Below are positions 1-7,342 of a stretch of DNA of 8,746 nt, piece by piece. The translations under genes and the position numbers were made by a program. The number at the start of each line of letters is the position of its first letter. The first letter of the stretch is position 1. A model generated the notes under the pieces. It searched no databases, had not been told where the DNA came from, and saw only the letters and a program-made list of their open reading frames with translations. The stretch covers positions 1-8,746 of the forward strand of contig JADHUQ010000098.1 of assembly GCA_016784425.1 (NCBI GenBank), written 5' to 3'. Source of the DNA: Candidatus Delongbacteria bacterium (lineage in GTDB: Bacteria > CAIWAD01 > BS150m-G50).

Positions 1-145
1 CGTCTTCGTTGAAATAGATGTCAAAATGGGCTGTCTGGATGTAACTCCAGTCATGTGACACGTACTGTACTTTGTTCTGACCGAATTGCGCCAGGGCCAC
101 ACCGGTGAGTAAAAGCAGCAGGATCAGTCTGATGATACTTCTCAT
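1..145 (-). CDS. Secreted PD40/peptidase-MA-like protein, 5' end only
   Basis: Only the first 48 codons are inside the window; the gene continues beyond base 1. It starts with MRSIIRLILLLLLLTGVALA, a classic Sec signal peptide (two Arg near the N-terminus, a Leu-rich core, and an ALA|Q cleavage site after residue 20). The mature protein begins QFGQNKVQYVSHDWSYIQT, followed by AHFDIYFNED. From memory, the pattern FGxNKVQY...W.YIQT.HFDIYF opens a family of large secreted proteins in FCB bacteria, annotated as TolB/PD40 beta-propeller or peptidase-MA-like proteins; HFDIYF would be the first strand of the MA-like domain. The HExxH region that would decide peptidase activity is outside the window. 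The start codon overlaps the coaE stop as ATGA, and no well-spaced Shine-Dalgarno is visible (a GGGAG lies 13 nt upstream), so translation probably depends on coupling to coaE. The identity rests on this signature alone. Confidence 0.75.
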   Translation of the reverse strand, partial: MRSIIRLILLLLLTGVALAQFGQNKVQYVSHDWSYIQTAHFDIYFNED

Positions 146-741
146 ATGCGGGTAGATGCTCCCGTTATCAGTCGAACCAGGCGTTTCACCTCGCGCCGCA
201 AGTCTTCCACACTACGATCATTGCAGATTACTTCTGTGGCAATCTGCCGACGGGCCCGGTCGTCCAGTTGTGTATCGATGCGGCGGCGGGCTTCCTCAGC
301 GCTAAGACCGCGTGACTGCTGCAGTCGGGCACTACGCAACTCCGGTGCGGTGGTAATCAGTATGATAATGTCAAACCAGGGGGCGATCTCCCATTCCGCT
401 ACCAGAGCGGCATCGAGACCGATCGTGCCCTGCTGCTCAGCGGCATCCAGAGTGTTTTGCAGGTATTTCAGCCAGGCCGGTTGATAAATGGCGTTGTAAC
501 GGGCCAGGCTGGAGTCGTCGGCAAAGACGCGACTCGCCAGCCAGCCGCGGTTGATACGCCCCTCAGGGGAAAAACTCTCGCTGCCGAACTCTTCGGAAAT
601 ACGGCCACGCAGCTCCTCAGAACTGCTGATGTAATCCAGTGCGAGACTGTCTGCGTCCAGAAGCAGCAAACCCTGCTCCCGCAGCATGTCAGCAACCAGT
701 GTTTTACCGGTGGCGATACCGCCGGTGATGGCAAATTTCAT
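142..741 (-). CDS. coaE: Dephospho-CoA kinase (CoaE)
   Basis: Cytoplasmic P-loop kinase that phosphorylates the ribose 3'-OH of dephospho-CoA with ATP, the last step of coenzyme A synthesis. The product is 199 residues, the usual length. Visible motifs are the Walker A loop GGIATGKT (7-14), DAD (29-31) after a hydrophobic strand, the lid region with Arg-rich helices (136-165, including Q158), and the C-terminal VICND (171-175), which matches the usual VIDN. Two family motifs are altered. The usual HP dipeptide of the substrate region is QP (87-88), and the usual PLLxE strand end is AALVAE (111-116), keeping the Glu. The frame stays open for 35 codons upstream, but that part lies inside the protease gene. 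The ATG at 741-739 places the P-loop at the normal distance from the N-terminus. It overlaps the protease stop by one base (TAATG), with only a weak GAG upstream, so coupled translation is likely. Confidence 0.93.
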   Translation of the reverse strand: MKFAITGGIATGKTLVADMLREQGLLLLDADSLALDYISSSEELRGRISEEFGSESFSPEGRINRGWLASRVFADDSSLARYNAIYQPAWLKYLQNTLDAAEQQGTIGLDAALVAEWEIAPWFDIIILITTAPELRSARLQQSRGLSAEEARRRIDTQLDDRARRQIATEVICNDRSVEDLRREVKRLVRLITGASTRI

Positions 742-3700
742 TACTCTATAACGGCCAGTTTTCTGCGTACAATCTGCTCTCCCTGCCGCAGCATTACAAT
801 ATAAATGCCGGTAGTAACGAAACCGTCGGCGATGCTCCCATTCCAACGGTACCCACCGTCACCATCGTTCTCCAGCAACTGAGTCAGCAGCCTGCCACTG
901 AGATCGTAAATGAGAATGTCACACACCGCAGGTAAACCGGCGATCATAACCCCCTCCACCCCTCCAGCGTTGACACCGAGACGCCAGGGATTCGGGTAGA
1001 TAAAGGCACCGCTCAAATCCGCAGCCGCAGTTTGCAGGAGAAGGCTTGAAGTTTCCGGTGCCAGCGCGATGCTGTCCAGCGAACAGATCTCTTCCAGCTG
1101 GAGTAACAGTTGGCGTCCATACGCACCCAGGGGGACATGGCTTTCCACGGTAATTTCAAATTCCATCCGTAATGAGTCACAGATAGTTACTTCTATGACA
1201 TGATAATAGCCCGGTTGAAACCGATAGTTTTCTGCCTGTTCAATGGAAGATCCCACAGGGCGGTTGAACTGGAGTCGGAACTGGTCGTGATCGGTGATGT
1301 ACCCGCGTCGAAGAAAAAAGAGCTCTTCGTCCAGCACCTGCCAGTTGAAAGTGAGTTGGCTGGCATTACTGTCCAGGGGAGTGGCGCTCGCATCCCGCAG
1401 GTCGTCCGGCTGCAGATAAACCGTACCGGCGCCGTCATCAAGATCCACGGTCACCAGGGCTTCCCGATTACCGGCCCAGGCCAGGACTGAGGATGGATAA
1501 CGTGAAACACCGGCGCTCTGGAACAGATAGCGAGTTACAGCAGTGAAATCGTCCGCCATCGCTTCAGAGAAGCGTATCCGCAAAAAGTGCGGTGCCTCCT
1601 GGTTGATGGTAACTATCCAGGGGGCCAGGTTGGGGGTAAGTGAGACTGTTTCAGAAAAGCGGGAAGTATCCTGGGGATAGACCGGATCAATCGTACGCAG
1701 GCTGATGGTGTAAGTAGAATCGGTCAGAAGGGGTGAAATCCTGGTCACTCGTAAATCTCCCGGCAAAACGCTGACTGTTTCCTGATCACCCTGCCGGTAG
1801 TGGAGCATAAAGGCCGCTGCTGTTCCACTATACTGCCAGGTAAGCAACAGTGAGGTTGCCGTGTCGGAATAGCCGGACAATGCAACTGGAGCCGGTGCCT
1901 GCAGCGGATTGAGATCATCCAGCTGCAGACGGACCATAGCCTGTTCATTCCCCGCCAACCACTCAACTATCCCATCCCCGTCAAAATCACAGATCAGGTT
2001 GCCGGGAAGATTGGTCCCACCCTGCCAGGCGATCGGAACCAGGCGACCGTCGCAGATATCAAACAGGTACATATCCGGAAACAGTGTGAGGATGATTTCC
2101 GCCAGGCCGTCACCATCGATATCTCCTACAGCGATTCCGTTTTCTCTGGTCTCACCGTGATACATACCGATAACGGCTATTGTATCACGTAACCGCCAGT
2201 CGTTACTGGTGGCGTAATCGTACCACGCAACCAGCCAACGACCGGCTGCGACCTCATGCTCGCTTTGCGGTGTGGCCGTTCTCCAGACCACTATAAACTC
2301 CTCGTAGTCAGTTTGTGAGAAATTCCCCGCAGCGATCATATTACCGGGACCCCGCCAACCCGGCTCCTCATGCTGCCAGATGAGCTGGGGCTGTGGTCCG
2401 CTGTATTCGTAGATGAAAATATGGCCTTCGTTATCGCTGAGCAGCAGGTCGACATTGCTATCGTTGTCGAAGTCCCCTTCCACACCGCGCGCCACGCCGG
2501 TTGCGAAAGGTTCTGTGGGAGAATAAAAGGGATTAAAAAGTGTATCGAGTGTCGTCATCACGGTGGTGGAACTGTCGCCGATGCTGCTGAATCGGGCAGC
2601 CAGGTAATGGCGTGGCGAACCACCGCTCCGTAACAGAACATTGGGATAGCCGTTGTCAACCGGACCCGGTGTTATAAAGTTCCCTGCCCAATGCGATTCA
2701 CTGCGCCAGGCCAGTTGATCCGGCGGCTGTAAAAGATTGGTCTGTGTGAAAAGATAACTGATGCCGCCGATTTCACTCAGCAGCTCCAGGGTGCCGTCAC
2801 CATCGATGTCACCCAGGTCCTTTATATAAGCCGTACCCCAGGTTGCGGGTAACTGGACAAAATCATCACCGGCGGGGTCGTACTCCTGCAACTGCAGCAA
2901 ATCGGGGAAGTGAGTAAGCGGATCGTAAGCGGTGAGCCAGACTTCAGGGTGACTGTTCTGGTTGAAATCGGTGACCCGGTTCAGCAGCAGCCCGTAGGGG
3001 AGATTTGCCGGACGGCTGTGAAGCGGCCGGGGATACCAGGCGGTGGGAAGCTCACATATCAGCAAAGGACTACGGGTGGAATCACCGCTGCTGCTGATCG
3101 CCTGGAAGAAAAGATCCGTCAATCCGCTCTGTAATGACTGCAACAGCGTAAGACAATGCTCGGTCGAAGTAAAAGGAGAGACAAGTCGATGGTACTGTTG
3201 ACTGCCGGCAGGGGCGTAATGGAGTTCGACGGTGACCGGGTCGGTCAACTCTATTTCGAACACTCGCCCCAGGGAGGAGGCCTGCACGGCACGTAATGAA
3301 CTCAGCGCAACTATTTCAGGTGGTGTCCGATCGACTGTAAAACTGCTGAAGGCAGGTAAAGTGGAACCGTCCAGTTGCTGCACCTCCAGTTTCAGGGTAT
3401 AGCTGGTGTCCGCTAGCGTGGTGAGGTCGATCAGGGCCAGGGGACCGGCCAGCTGCTGGTAGACTGAGGACGCCACGGTTGTCCAGTCGTGGGGATTGTC
3501 ACCGGTACCCAGCTGCAACAGCCAGCTGGCAAAGAAATTGCCCGCCGCGCTACCGCTTATCTCCAACAGGGCCTGGCGGGCGGGTTGCCAGCGACTGCCT
3601 GCCGCCGGCTCTGCAATGCTGACCACGGTGGTGACCGGTGTTGCCAGGGCGGCGGGGATGTTCAGGATACCGGCACCATATTCGTTGTCATAACCGGGGG

Positions 3701-4988
3701 GACCAATATCGACGGCGCTGGTCCGGAGGATATTTTTGAGCAGAGTCGGGGTCCGGGTCGGGACCGCATCCAACAGGATCGCCACTGCCCCGCTGACAAA
3801 TGGTGCCGCCAGCGATGTACCGGAAAATGCTGCATAGCCAGCACCCGGAATCGCAGCCAGGATCGAATCACCCGGCGCCACCAGGTCGAGATTGAGACCG
3901 TAATTTGATAACTGCCAGCGATAACCGGCAGAGGTCACCGCGCCCACAGAGATCACTTCCGGCCAGGCGGAGGGAAAATGCAGCTGGCTCGATCCGTCGT
4001 TACCGGTTGAAGCGACCATGACCACACCCCGGGAGGAGGCGTACTGTATCACATCATGCAGAATCGGCGCTACTTCCGTATCACCAAAACTCATGTTGAT
4101 TACCTGAGCTCCATTAAGGGTGGCGTAGATAATGGCGGCAGCGACATCGTCCTCCTGGAGGAAGCCGAGGCTGTTACCCGCCCGCAGCGGCATAACAGTC
4201 ACACCGGGAGCTACCGCCGCGATACCTATCGAGTTACCGGTGACAGCGCCGGCTACCGAAGCCACAATCGTACCATGACGATGCTCATCCGCAGGATCAC
4301 GGTCAGGTTCCAGGTAATCCCCGGGTGCGGGAAACTCCGGCGCATCGGTAAAATCGAATCCGATTACATCATCCACCAGACCGTTGCCGTCATCGTCAAT
4401 GCCATTGGCGTCCTGCGGGTCCAGCAGCCATCCCTCTTCCGGATCGTATTGGAACGGTGTTCCGTTACCGTTATCCTCTCCCAGATTGAACCAGATATTT
4501 TCCTGCAGGTCGGGATGGGTCCAATCGATACCGGTGTCGATGACAGCCAGTACTACCCCGTTGCCGTCAGCCTCCACCCAGGCGGATGGTGCTTCGACGC
4601 GCTCCAGACCCCATTGCCAGGCACGCAGCGGATCTTCTTCCAGTTGCTGGCAGCGAAACCGATGGTTGGGTGTGGCTCGGATTACAGCAGCTGATTGCAG
4701 CAGATCAGCCTGCAGCTGGTCGCCATCAGTCTGTTCGTCGTACTCAATAGTGTAGAGATGCAGGGGGAGGTCGGAGAAGGGATAAACAGCCCGTAACCGG
4801 GTGAAGCGTAATCCGGTGGTCAAGCTGGTTCCGTCAGCAGTGACTAACGCTTTCAGTTCAGAGGCAGGATCAAGCAGGGCAATCGGTGTGTTGCAACTGA
4901 TCAGAAGCGTTCCAGCTCGAAGGGAGAGACTTGTCAGGCTGCTCATAATCAGCACTGCCAGCAATTGCAGGGCCGTCAGCGGCTTCAT
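741..4988 (-). CDS. Secreted subtilisin-type (S8) serine protease, multidomain
   Basis: A 1415-residue exported serine endopeptidase. Residues 1-25 form a signal peptide (KPLTALQLLAVLIMSSLT, then SLSLRA|G). Residues 26-118 resemble an inhibitor-type propeptide ending near TPNHRF. The S8 catalytic domain spans about 122-450 with Asp151 (AVIDTGIDWTHPD), His238 (HRHGT), oxyanion Asn330 (STGND) and nucleophile Ser392 (FSGTSLAAP). An Asp/Asn-rich insert (190-207, NGIDDDGNGLVDD) is a probable calcium loop. An Ig-like segment follows (455-555). Residues 660-1020 carry FG-GAP/VCBS-like repeats with DxDxDG loops at 727, 956 and 1001 and weaker ones at 674, 778, 839 and 889, suggesting a seven-bladed propeller. 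Next come a fibronectin-III-like domain (1031-1119) and one or two Big_5/SbsA-like Ig domains (1121-1325). The end (1328-1415; YPNPW, IYDLSGRLL, final RRKLAVIE) is a FlgD-like / type IX sorting domain. This implies outer-membrane passage and release or surface anchoring. Start ATG has GGAG 7 nt upstream. The substrate is unknown. Confidence 0.93.
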   Translation of the reverse strand: MKPLTALQLLAVLIMSSLTSLSLRAGTLLISCNTPIALLDPASELKALVTADGTSLTTGLRFTRLRAVYPFSDLPLHLYTIEYDEQTDGDQLQADLLQSAAVIRATPNHRFRCQQLEEDPLRAWQWGLERVEAPSAWVEADGNGVVLAVIDTGIDWTHPDLQENIWFNLGEDNGNGTPFQYDPEEGWLLDPQDANGIDDDGNGLVDDVIGFDFTDAPEFPAPGDYLEPDRDPADEHRHGTIVASVAGAVTGNSIGIAAVAPGVTVMPLRAGNSLGFLQEDDVAAAIIYATLNGAQVINMSFGDTEVAPILHDVIQYASSRGVVMVASTGNDGSSQLHFPSAWPEVISVGAVTSAGYRWQLSNYGLNLDLVAPGDSILAAIPGAGYAAFSGTSLAAPFVSGAVAILLDAVPTRTPTLLKNILRTSAVDIGPPGYDNEYGAGILNIPAALATPVTTVVSIAEPAAGSRWQPARQALLEISGSAAGNFFASWLLQLGTGDNPHDWTTVASSVYQQLAGPLALIDLTTLADTSYTLKLEVQQLDGSTLPAFSSFTVDRTPPEIVALSSLRAVQASSLGRVFEIELTDPVTVELHYAPAGSQQYHRLVSPFTSTEHCLTLLQSLQSGLTDLFFQAISSSGDSTRSPLLICELPTAWYPRPLHSRPANLPYGLLLNRVTDFNQNSHPEVWLTAYDPLTHFPDLLQLQEYDPAGDDFVQLPATWGTAYIKDLGDIDGDGTLELLSEIGGISYLFTQTNLLQPPDQLAWRSESHWAGNFITPGPVDNGYPNVLLRSGGSPRHYLAARFSSIGDSSTTVMTTLDTLFNPFYSPTEPFATGVARGVEGDFDNDSNVDLLLSDNEGHIFIYEYSGPQPQLIWQHEEPGWRGPGNMIAAGNFSQTDYEEFIVVWRTATPQSEHEVAAGRWLVAWYDYATSNDWRLRDTIAVIGMYHGETRENGIAVGDIDGDGLAEIILTLFPDMYLFDICDGRLVPIAWQGGTNLPGNLICDFDGDGIVEWLAGNEQAMVRLQLDDLNPLQAPAPVALSGYSDTATSLLLTWQYSGTAAAFMLHYRQGDQETVSVLPGDLRVTRISPLLTDSTYTISLRTIDPVYPQDTSRFSETVSLTPNLAPWIVTINQEAPHFLRIRFSEAMADDFTAVTRYLFQSAGVSRYPSSVLAWAGNREALVTVDLDDGAGTVYLQPDDLRDASATPLDSNASQLTFNWQVLDEELFFLRRGYITDHDQFRLQFNRPVGSSIEQAENYRFQPGYYHVIEVTICDSLRMEFEITVESHVPLGAYGRQLLLQLEEICSLDSIALAPETSSLLLQTAAADLSGAFIYPNPWRLGVNAGGVEGVMIAGLPAVCDILIYDLSGRLLTQLLENDGDGGYRWNGSIADGFVTTGIYIVMLRQGEQIVRRKLAVIE

Positions 4989-4995
4989 CGGTTTG

Positions 4996-4999
4996 CTCC
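4996..4999 (-). promoter_or_regulatory. Ribosome binding site of the S8 protease gene
   Basis: GGAG lies 7 nt upstream of the ATG at 4988-4986, inside the 35-nt gap after the TPR-like gene. It supports this start, which gives a complete signal peptide. Another ATG in the gap (5008-5006) is out of frame. Confidence 0.7.
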
Positions 5000-5023
5000 A
5001 ATTGCCATGGTTACCAGTCGGGA

Positions 5024-5722
5024 TTAAGCTTCGTTGAGCTTCTGCTCGAGTAGCCTGATGTGCAGTTGTAATTGCTCATCGGGAGCGGGAAGTGAGCGGT
5101 ACATTTCAAGAGCTTCCTTAAGAAACCCCTGCTCTTCGAGCAGCTGCGCCAGGCGCCGTGACAGAACCGGTTCGCCAGCAGTGGGAACTGTTTCACCGGA
5201 AAGGATCGCAATCAGTGCCGGATCCGGGCGAGTGGCGCCATCATGCAGGACCCGTTCCAGTTCCACCCGGAAGGCGTTGGATTTCTCTTTTGTGCTGGAT
5301 TCTGTCAATATCGGTTGCGGCGGAGCTGCAGCTGAGCCGACTTCTTCCCTGTCAGCTGTCTGGGACTTCTGTGGAAAAGGTCCCCGGGAATCGTCCATTT
5401 CATAGGAATCATCCATAAGCCGGTCCTGTTGGCGGTTACAGGCGAGTAACTCCACTCCCTGCTCCCTGGTGATGTCACCGTTCAGCTGCAACTGCTCCAC
5501 CAGGTAACGGGGCACCGGAAACTGCTGGTACATCTGACGTAACAACTGCAACCGTTCTTTCCCTGCAGCTGCCAGCAGAATGGAAACTACTGTCACCGTG
5601 GAGTAGTCGTAACGCTCAATCCCCTTTGCCAGCCGTTGCAGTGCCGAGTTGAACTGACCGTTACGTCGCATCTCTTCGGCGGCCAGGGCAAAGGCTGTGG
5701 GGGCACGGAGTGCTTTTCTCAT
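5024..5722 (-). CDS. Small TPR-like helical protein, function unknown
   Basis: 232 residues with no signal peptide or membrane segment, so probably cytoplasmic. I do not recognise a characterised family. The N-terminal part (about 9-95) is helical and contains a TPR-like pair, AAEEMRRNGQFNSALQRLAK (14-33). Residues 100-148 are low in hydrophobics and rich in D, S, Q and P, and look like a disordered linker. The C-terminal part (187-211; LAQLLEEQGFLKEALEMYRS at 191-210) is a good TPR helix pair of the EQGxxxEALExYRxL type, followed by a last amphipathic helix (216-230). TPR helices usually bind proteins. The start has AGGA (5733-5730) 7 nt upstream, within the end of lptE, and one base separates the lptE stop from the ATG (TAGGATG). 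In Bacteroidota I recall a hypothetical or TPR protein in the same place after LptE, so this is probably the third member of a conserved trio. An envelope-related role is inference only. Confidence 0.85.
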   Translation of the reverse strand: MRKALRAPTAFALAAEEMRRNGQFNSALQRLAKGIERYDYSTVTVVSILLAAAGKERLQLLRQMYQQFPVPRYLVEQLQLNGDITREQGVELLACNRQQDRLMDDSYEMDDSRGPFPQKSQTADREEVGSAAAPPQPILTESSTKEKSNAFRVELERVLHDGATRPDPALIAILSGETVPTAGEPVLSRRLAQLLEEQGFLKEALEMYRSLPAPDEQLQLHIRLLEQKLNEA

Positions 5723-5723
5723 C

Positions 5724-6209
5724 CTACCATCCTGACAGCAGCGCGCTACTGATATCTTCCACCAGTTTGTTTACGGCCTCTTCGATACCATCGGTTCGCT
5801 CACCATCCTCCAGACTGTAGATTCCCCAGCTGCTGATATTTTTCTTCATTACCGACTCCCCGGTAGCACGTCGCACCAGTTCTACCTGAACATCAAGGGT
5901 AATCCGCATCTGTGATACACTCTCTTCGGCACTGTAGGTATTGGCCCGTTCGGTAACAGATTTCAGTGTCATCTCCAGTACGCCGTCAGCCCTTTCTTCA
6001 TCATCAAGCCGGAACAGGTTCTGTACCATAAACTCGTTTATCACCAGATCGGTAATCTCTTCAGTCAGCAACGGTTCGGAGGTCCGGTTTTCCATCAGGG
6101 GAATTGCGACACTCTCGATCCCTTCCGGTAATGCCCCTTTGAAGGAATAAATACCGCAGGATATCAGCATTGACATCAGTACCAGTAGAATCAAGCTCCT
6201 GCCATTCAT
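5724..6209 (-). CDS. lptE: LptE-like outer-membrane LPS-assembly lipoprotein
   Basis: LptE is the lipoprotein that plugs the LptD barrel and helps place lipopolysaccharide in the outer leaflet of the outer membrane. The product is 161 residues. It has a lipoprotein signal peptide with lipobox LISC (lipidated Cys18) followed by GIYSFKG; the family usually shows G-Y-S-F here. The next part, ALPEGIESVAIPLMENRTSE, then LLTEEITDLVINEF, is the strongest signature: a strand giving VAIP, ENRTSE, and a helix with EEITD. Later strands (about 79-128) alternate polar and hydrophobic residues as expected for the LptE sandwich, and a C-terminal helix follows (140-158). The gene overlaps the activator gene as ATGA, with AGGAAG (6223-6218) 8 nt upstream inside that gene. 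No lptD lies in the window. This FCB-type LptE is remote from the E. coli protein; the assignment rests on motif pattern, size and lipobox. Confidence 0.85.
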   Translation of the reverse strand: MNGRSLILLVLMSMLISCGIYSFKGALPEGIESVAIPLMENRTSEPLLTEEITDLVINEFMVQNLFRLDDEERADGVLEMTLKSVTERANTYSAEESVSQMRITLDVQVELVRRATGESVMKKNISSWGIYSLEDGERTDGIEEAVNKLVEDISSALLSGW

Positions 6210-7309
6210 AAGCCATACTTCCTGATTTTGCGGTAGATGGTGCGTTCACCGATACCCAGTGCCAGGGCGGCCTGTTTTCGATTCCAGTTGTACTGTTCCA
6301 GTATTTCCCGGATGTGCTCCCGTTCCATATCTTCGACTGTTTTCTGGCTTACCTCGCGGCTGGCAGCCATTTCCGGCTCCTGCTGCCCCACCTTTAATTC
6401 ACTCACCATTTCCTTCAGTTCAACCAGCTCCCGCTGAATATAGAAAAACATCTGGGTAAGCAGGTCGTCATGGCGACTGCGTTCCTCCGGGCGTAACAGT
6501 ACCGGTAGATTGGACATTGCGCCGGTTTCTCTCTGCAGGCTCTGGCGTACATCCGCTGCTGTGATACGATCACCCCGCAACAGCAGTACCAGGCTTTCGA
6601 CGAAGTTGCGCAGTTCCCGCACATTGCCTTCCCAGTAATGCTCCTGCAGAACCTGTAATGCCTCTTCGCCGATGTCAGGACAGTCAAGACCGTTTTTTCG
6701 ACAGAAGACGGAAGCGAAGTGATAAACCAGCGGTTTGATATCCTCCGGGCGCTCCCGCAGCGGTGGTAACAGAATGTTGATCGCCTTGAGGCGGTAGTAG
6801 AGATCCTGACGGAAACGGCCGGACTGAACCATCTCAGCCAGATCGCGATTGGTGGCGGCCAGTACACGCACATCAACCTCGAGGGGACGGGTGCCGCCCA
6901 CCCTCATGAAGGAACCTGACTCCAATACCCTCAGTAGTTTGACCTGCATAAACAGTGGCATTTCGCCGATTTCGTCCAGCAGAATCGTACCACCGTCAGC
7001 CTGCTCGAACATCCCCTGTCGCTGCCGGTCCGCGCCGGTGAAGGCACCTTTTTCATGCCCGAAGATCTCGCTCTCGAAAATGCCCTCCGGGATGGCACCG
7101 CAGTTTACCGTAACCAACCTGGCGCCTTTCCGTCGACTGCTATTGTGAATGGCCTTGGCAATCAACTCCTTGCCGGTACCGGACTCGCCGGTAATCAGTA
7201 CCGAAATATCGGTAGCCGCAACCTGTTGCACCAGTGAGCGGATCTGCTCCCAGACCGGTGCTTCACCGATGATACCGGTATCACTGAAGACATCGATCTT
7301 ACTGTTCAT
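6206..7309 (-). CDS. Sigma-54-dependent activator, AAA+ plus Fis-type HTH, no receiver domain
   Basis: A bacterial enhancer-binding protein that uses ATP hydrolysis to open promoters held by sigma-54 RNA polymerase. It has 367 residues and begins almost directly with the AAA+ domain (about 13-245): Walker A GESGTGKE (41-48), the sigma-54-contacting loop GAFTGA (88-93), Walker B TILLDE (108-113), arginine-finger region RFRQDLYYRL (165-174) and sensor II WEGNVREL (226-233). All key residues are intact. There is no N-terminal receiver, GAF or PAS domain. Residues 276-310 form an amphipathic, possibly coiled-coil linker rich in Glu, Leu and Met. The C-terminus (about 326-367, ending ERTIYRKIRKYGL) is a Fis-type DNA-binding helix-turn-helix. 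The start ATG has AGGAA 6 nt upstream. The gene overlaps lptE by 4 nt. With no sensory domain, activity may be set by expression level, oligomerisation through the linker, or a partner. Targets cannot be read from this window, and I found no good -24/-12 promoter in the gap upstream. Confidence 0.95.
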   Translation of the reverse strand: MNSKIDVFSDTGIIGEAPVWEQIRSLVQQVAATDISVLITGESGTGKELIAKAIHNSSRRKGARLVTVNCGAIPEGIFESEIFGHEKGAFTGADRQRQGMFEQADGGTILLDEIGEMPLFMQVKLLRVLESGSFMRVGGTRPLEVDVRVLAATNRDLAEMVQSGRFRQDLYYRLKAINILLPPLRERPEDIKPLVYHFASVFCRKNGLDCPDIGEEALQVLQEHYWEGNVRELRNFVESLVLLLRGDRITAADVRQSLQRETGAMSNLPVLLRPEERSRHDDLLTQMFFYIQRELVELKEMVSELKVGQQEPEMAASREVSQKTVEDMEREHIREILEQYNWNRKQAALALGIGERTIYRKIRKYGL

Positions 7310-7315
7310 ATGCTG

Positions 7316-7320
7316 TTCCT
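7316..7320 (-). promoter_or_regulatory. Ribosome binding site of the sigma-54 activator gene
   Basis: AGGAA is separated by 6 nt from the ATG at 7309-7307. It supports this start, which leaves only about 12 residues before the AAA+ domain and therefore fixes the protein as lacking a receiver domain. Confidence 0.65.
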
Positions 7321-7342
7321 GTTGCAGTATGTATCACAAAAT

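Noticed and set aside
742..846. 35-codon N-terminal extension of coaE
   Set aside because: It lies in the sorting-domain codons of the protease and encodes an Arg-rich sequence not found in CoaE; the ATG at 741 puts the P-loop at the family position.
4056..4694. Plus-strand open frame of 212 codons inside the protease gene
   Set aside because: It is wholly antisense to the S8 catalytic domain, which carries all catalytic motifs in frame; the plus-strand product has no recognisable motif.
7322..7339. CRP/FNR-like site TTGTGATACATACTGCAA in the galE/activator gap
   Set aside because: Only one half (TTGTGA) resembles the CRP half-site; the other half lacks TCACA, and the symmetry is limited to the outer three bases.
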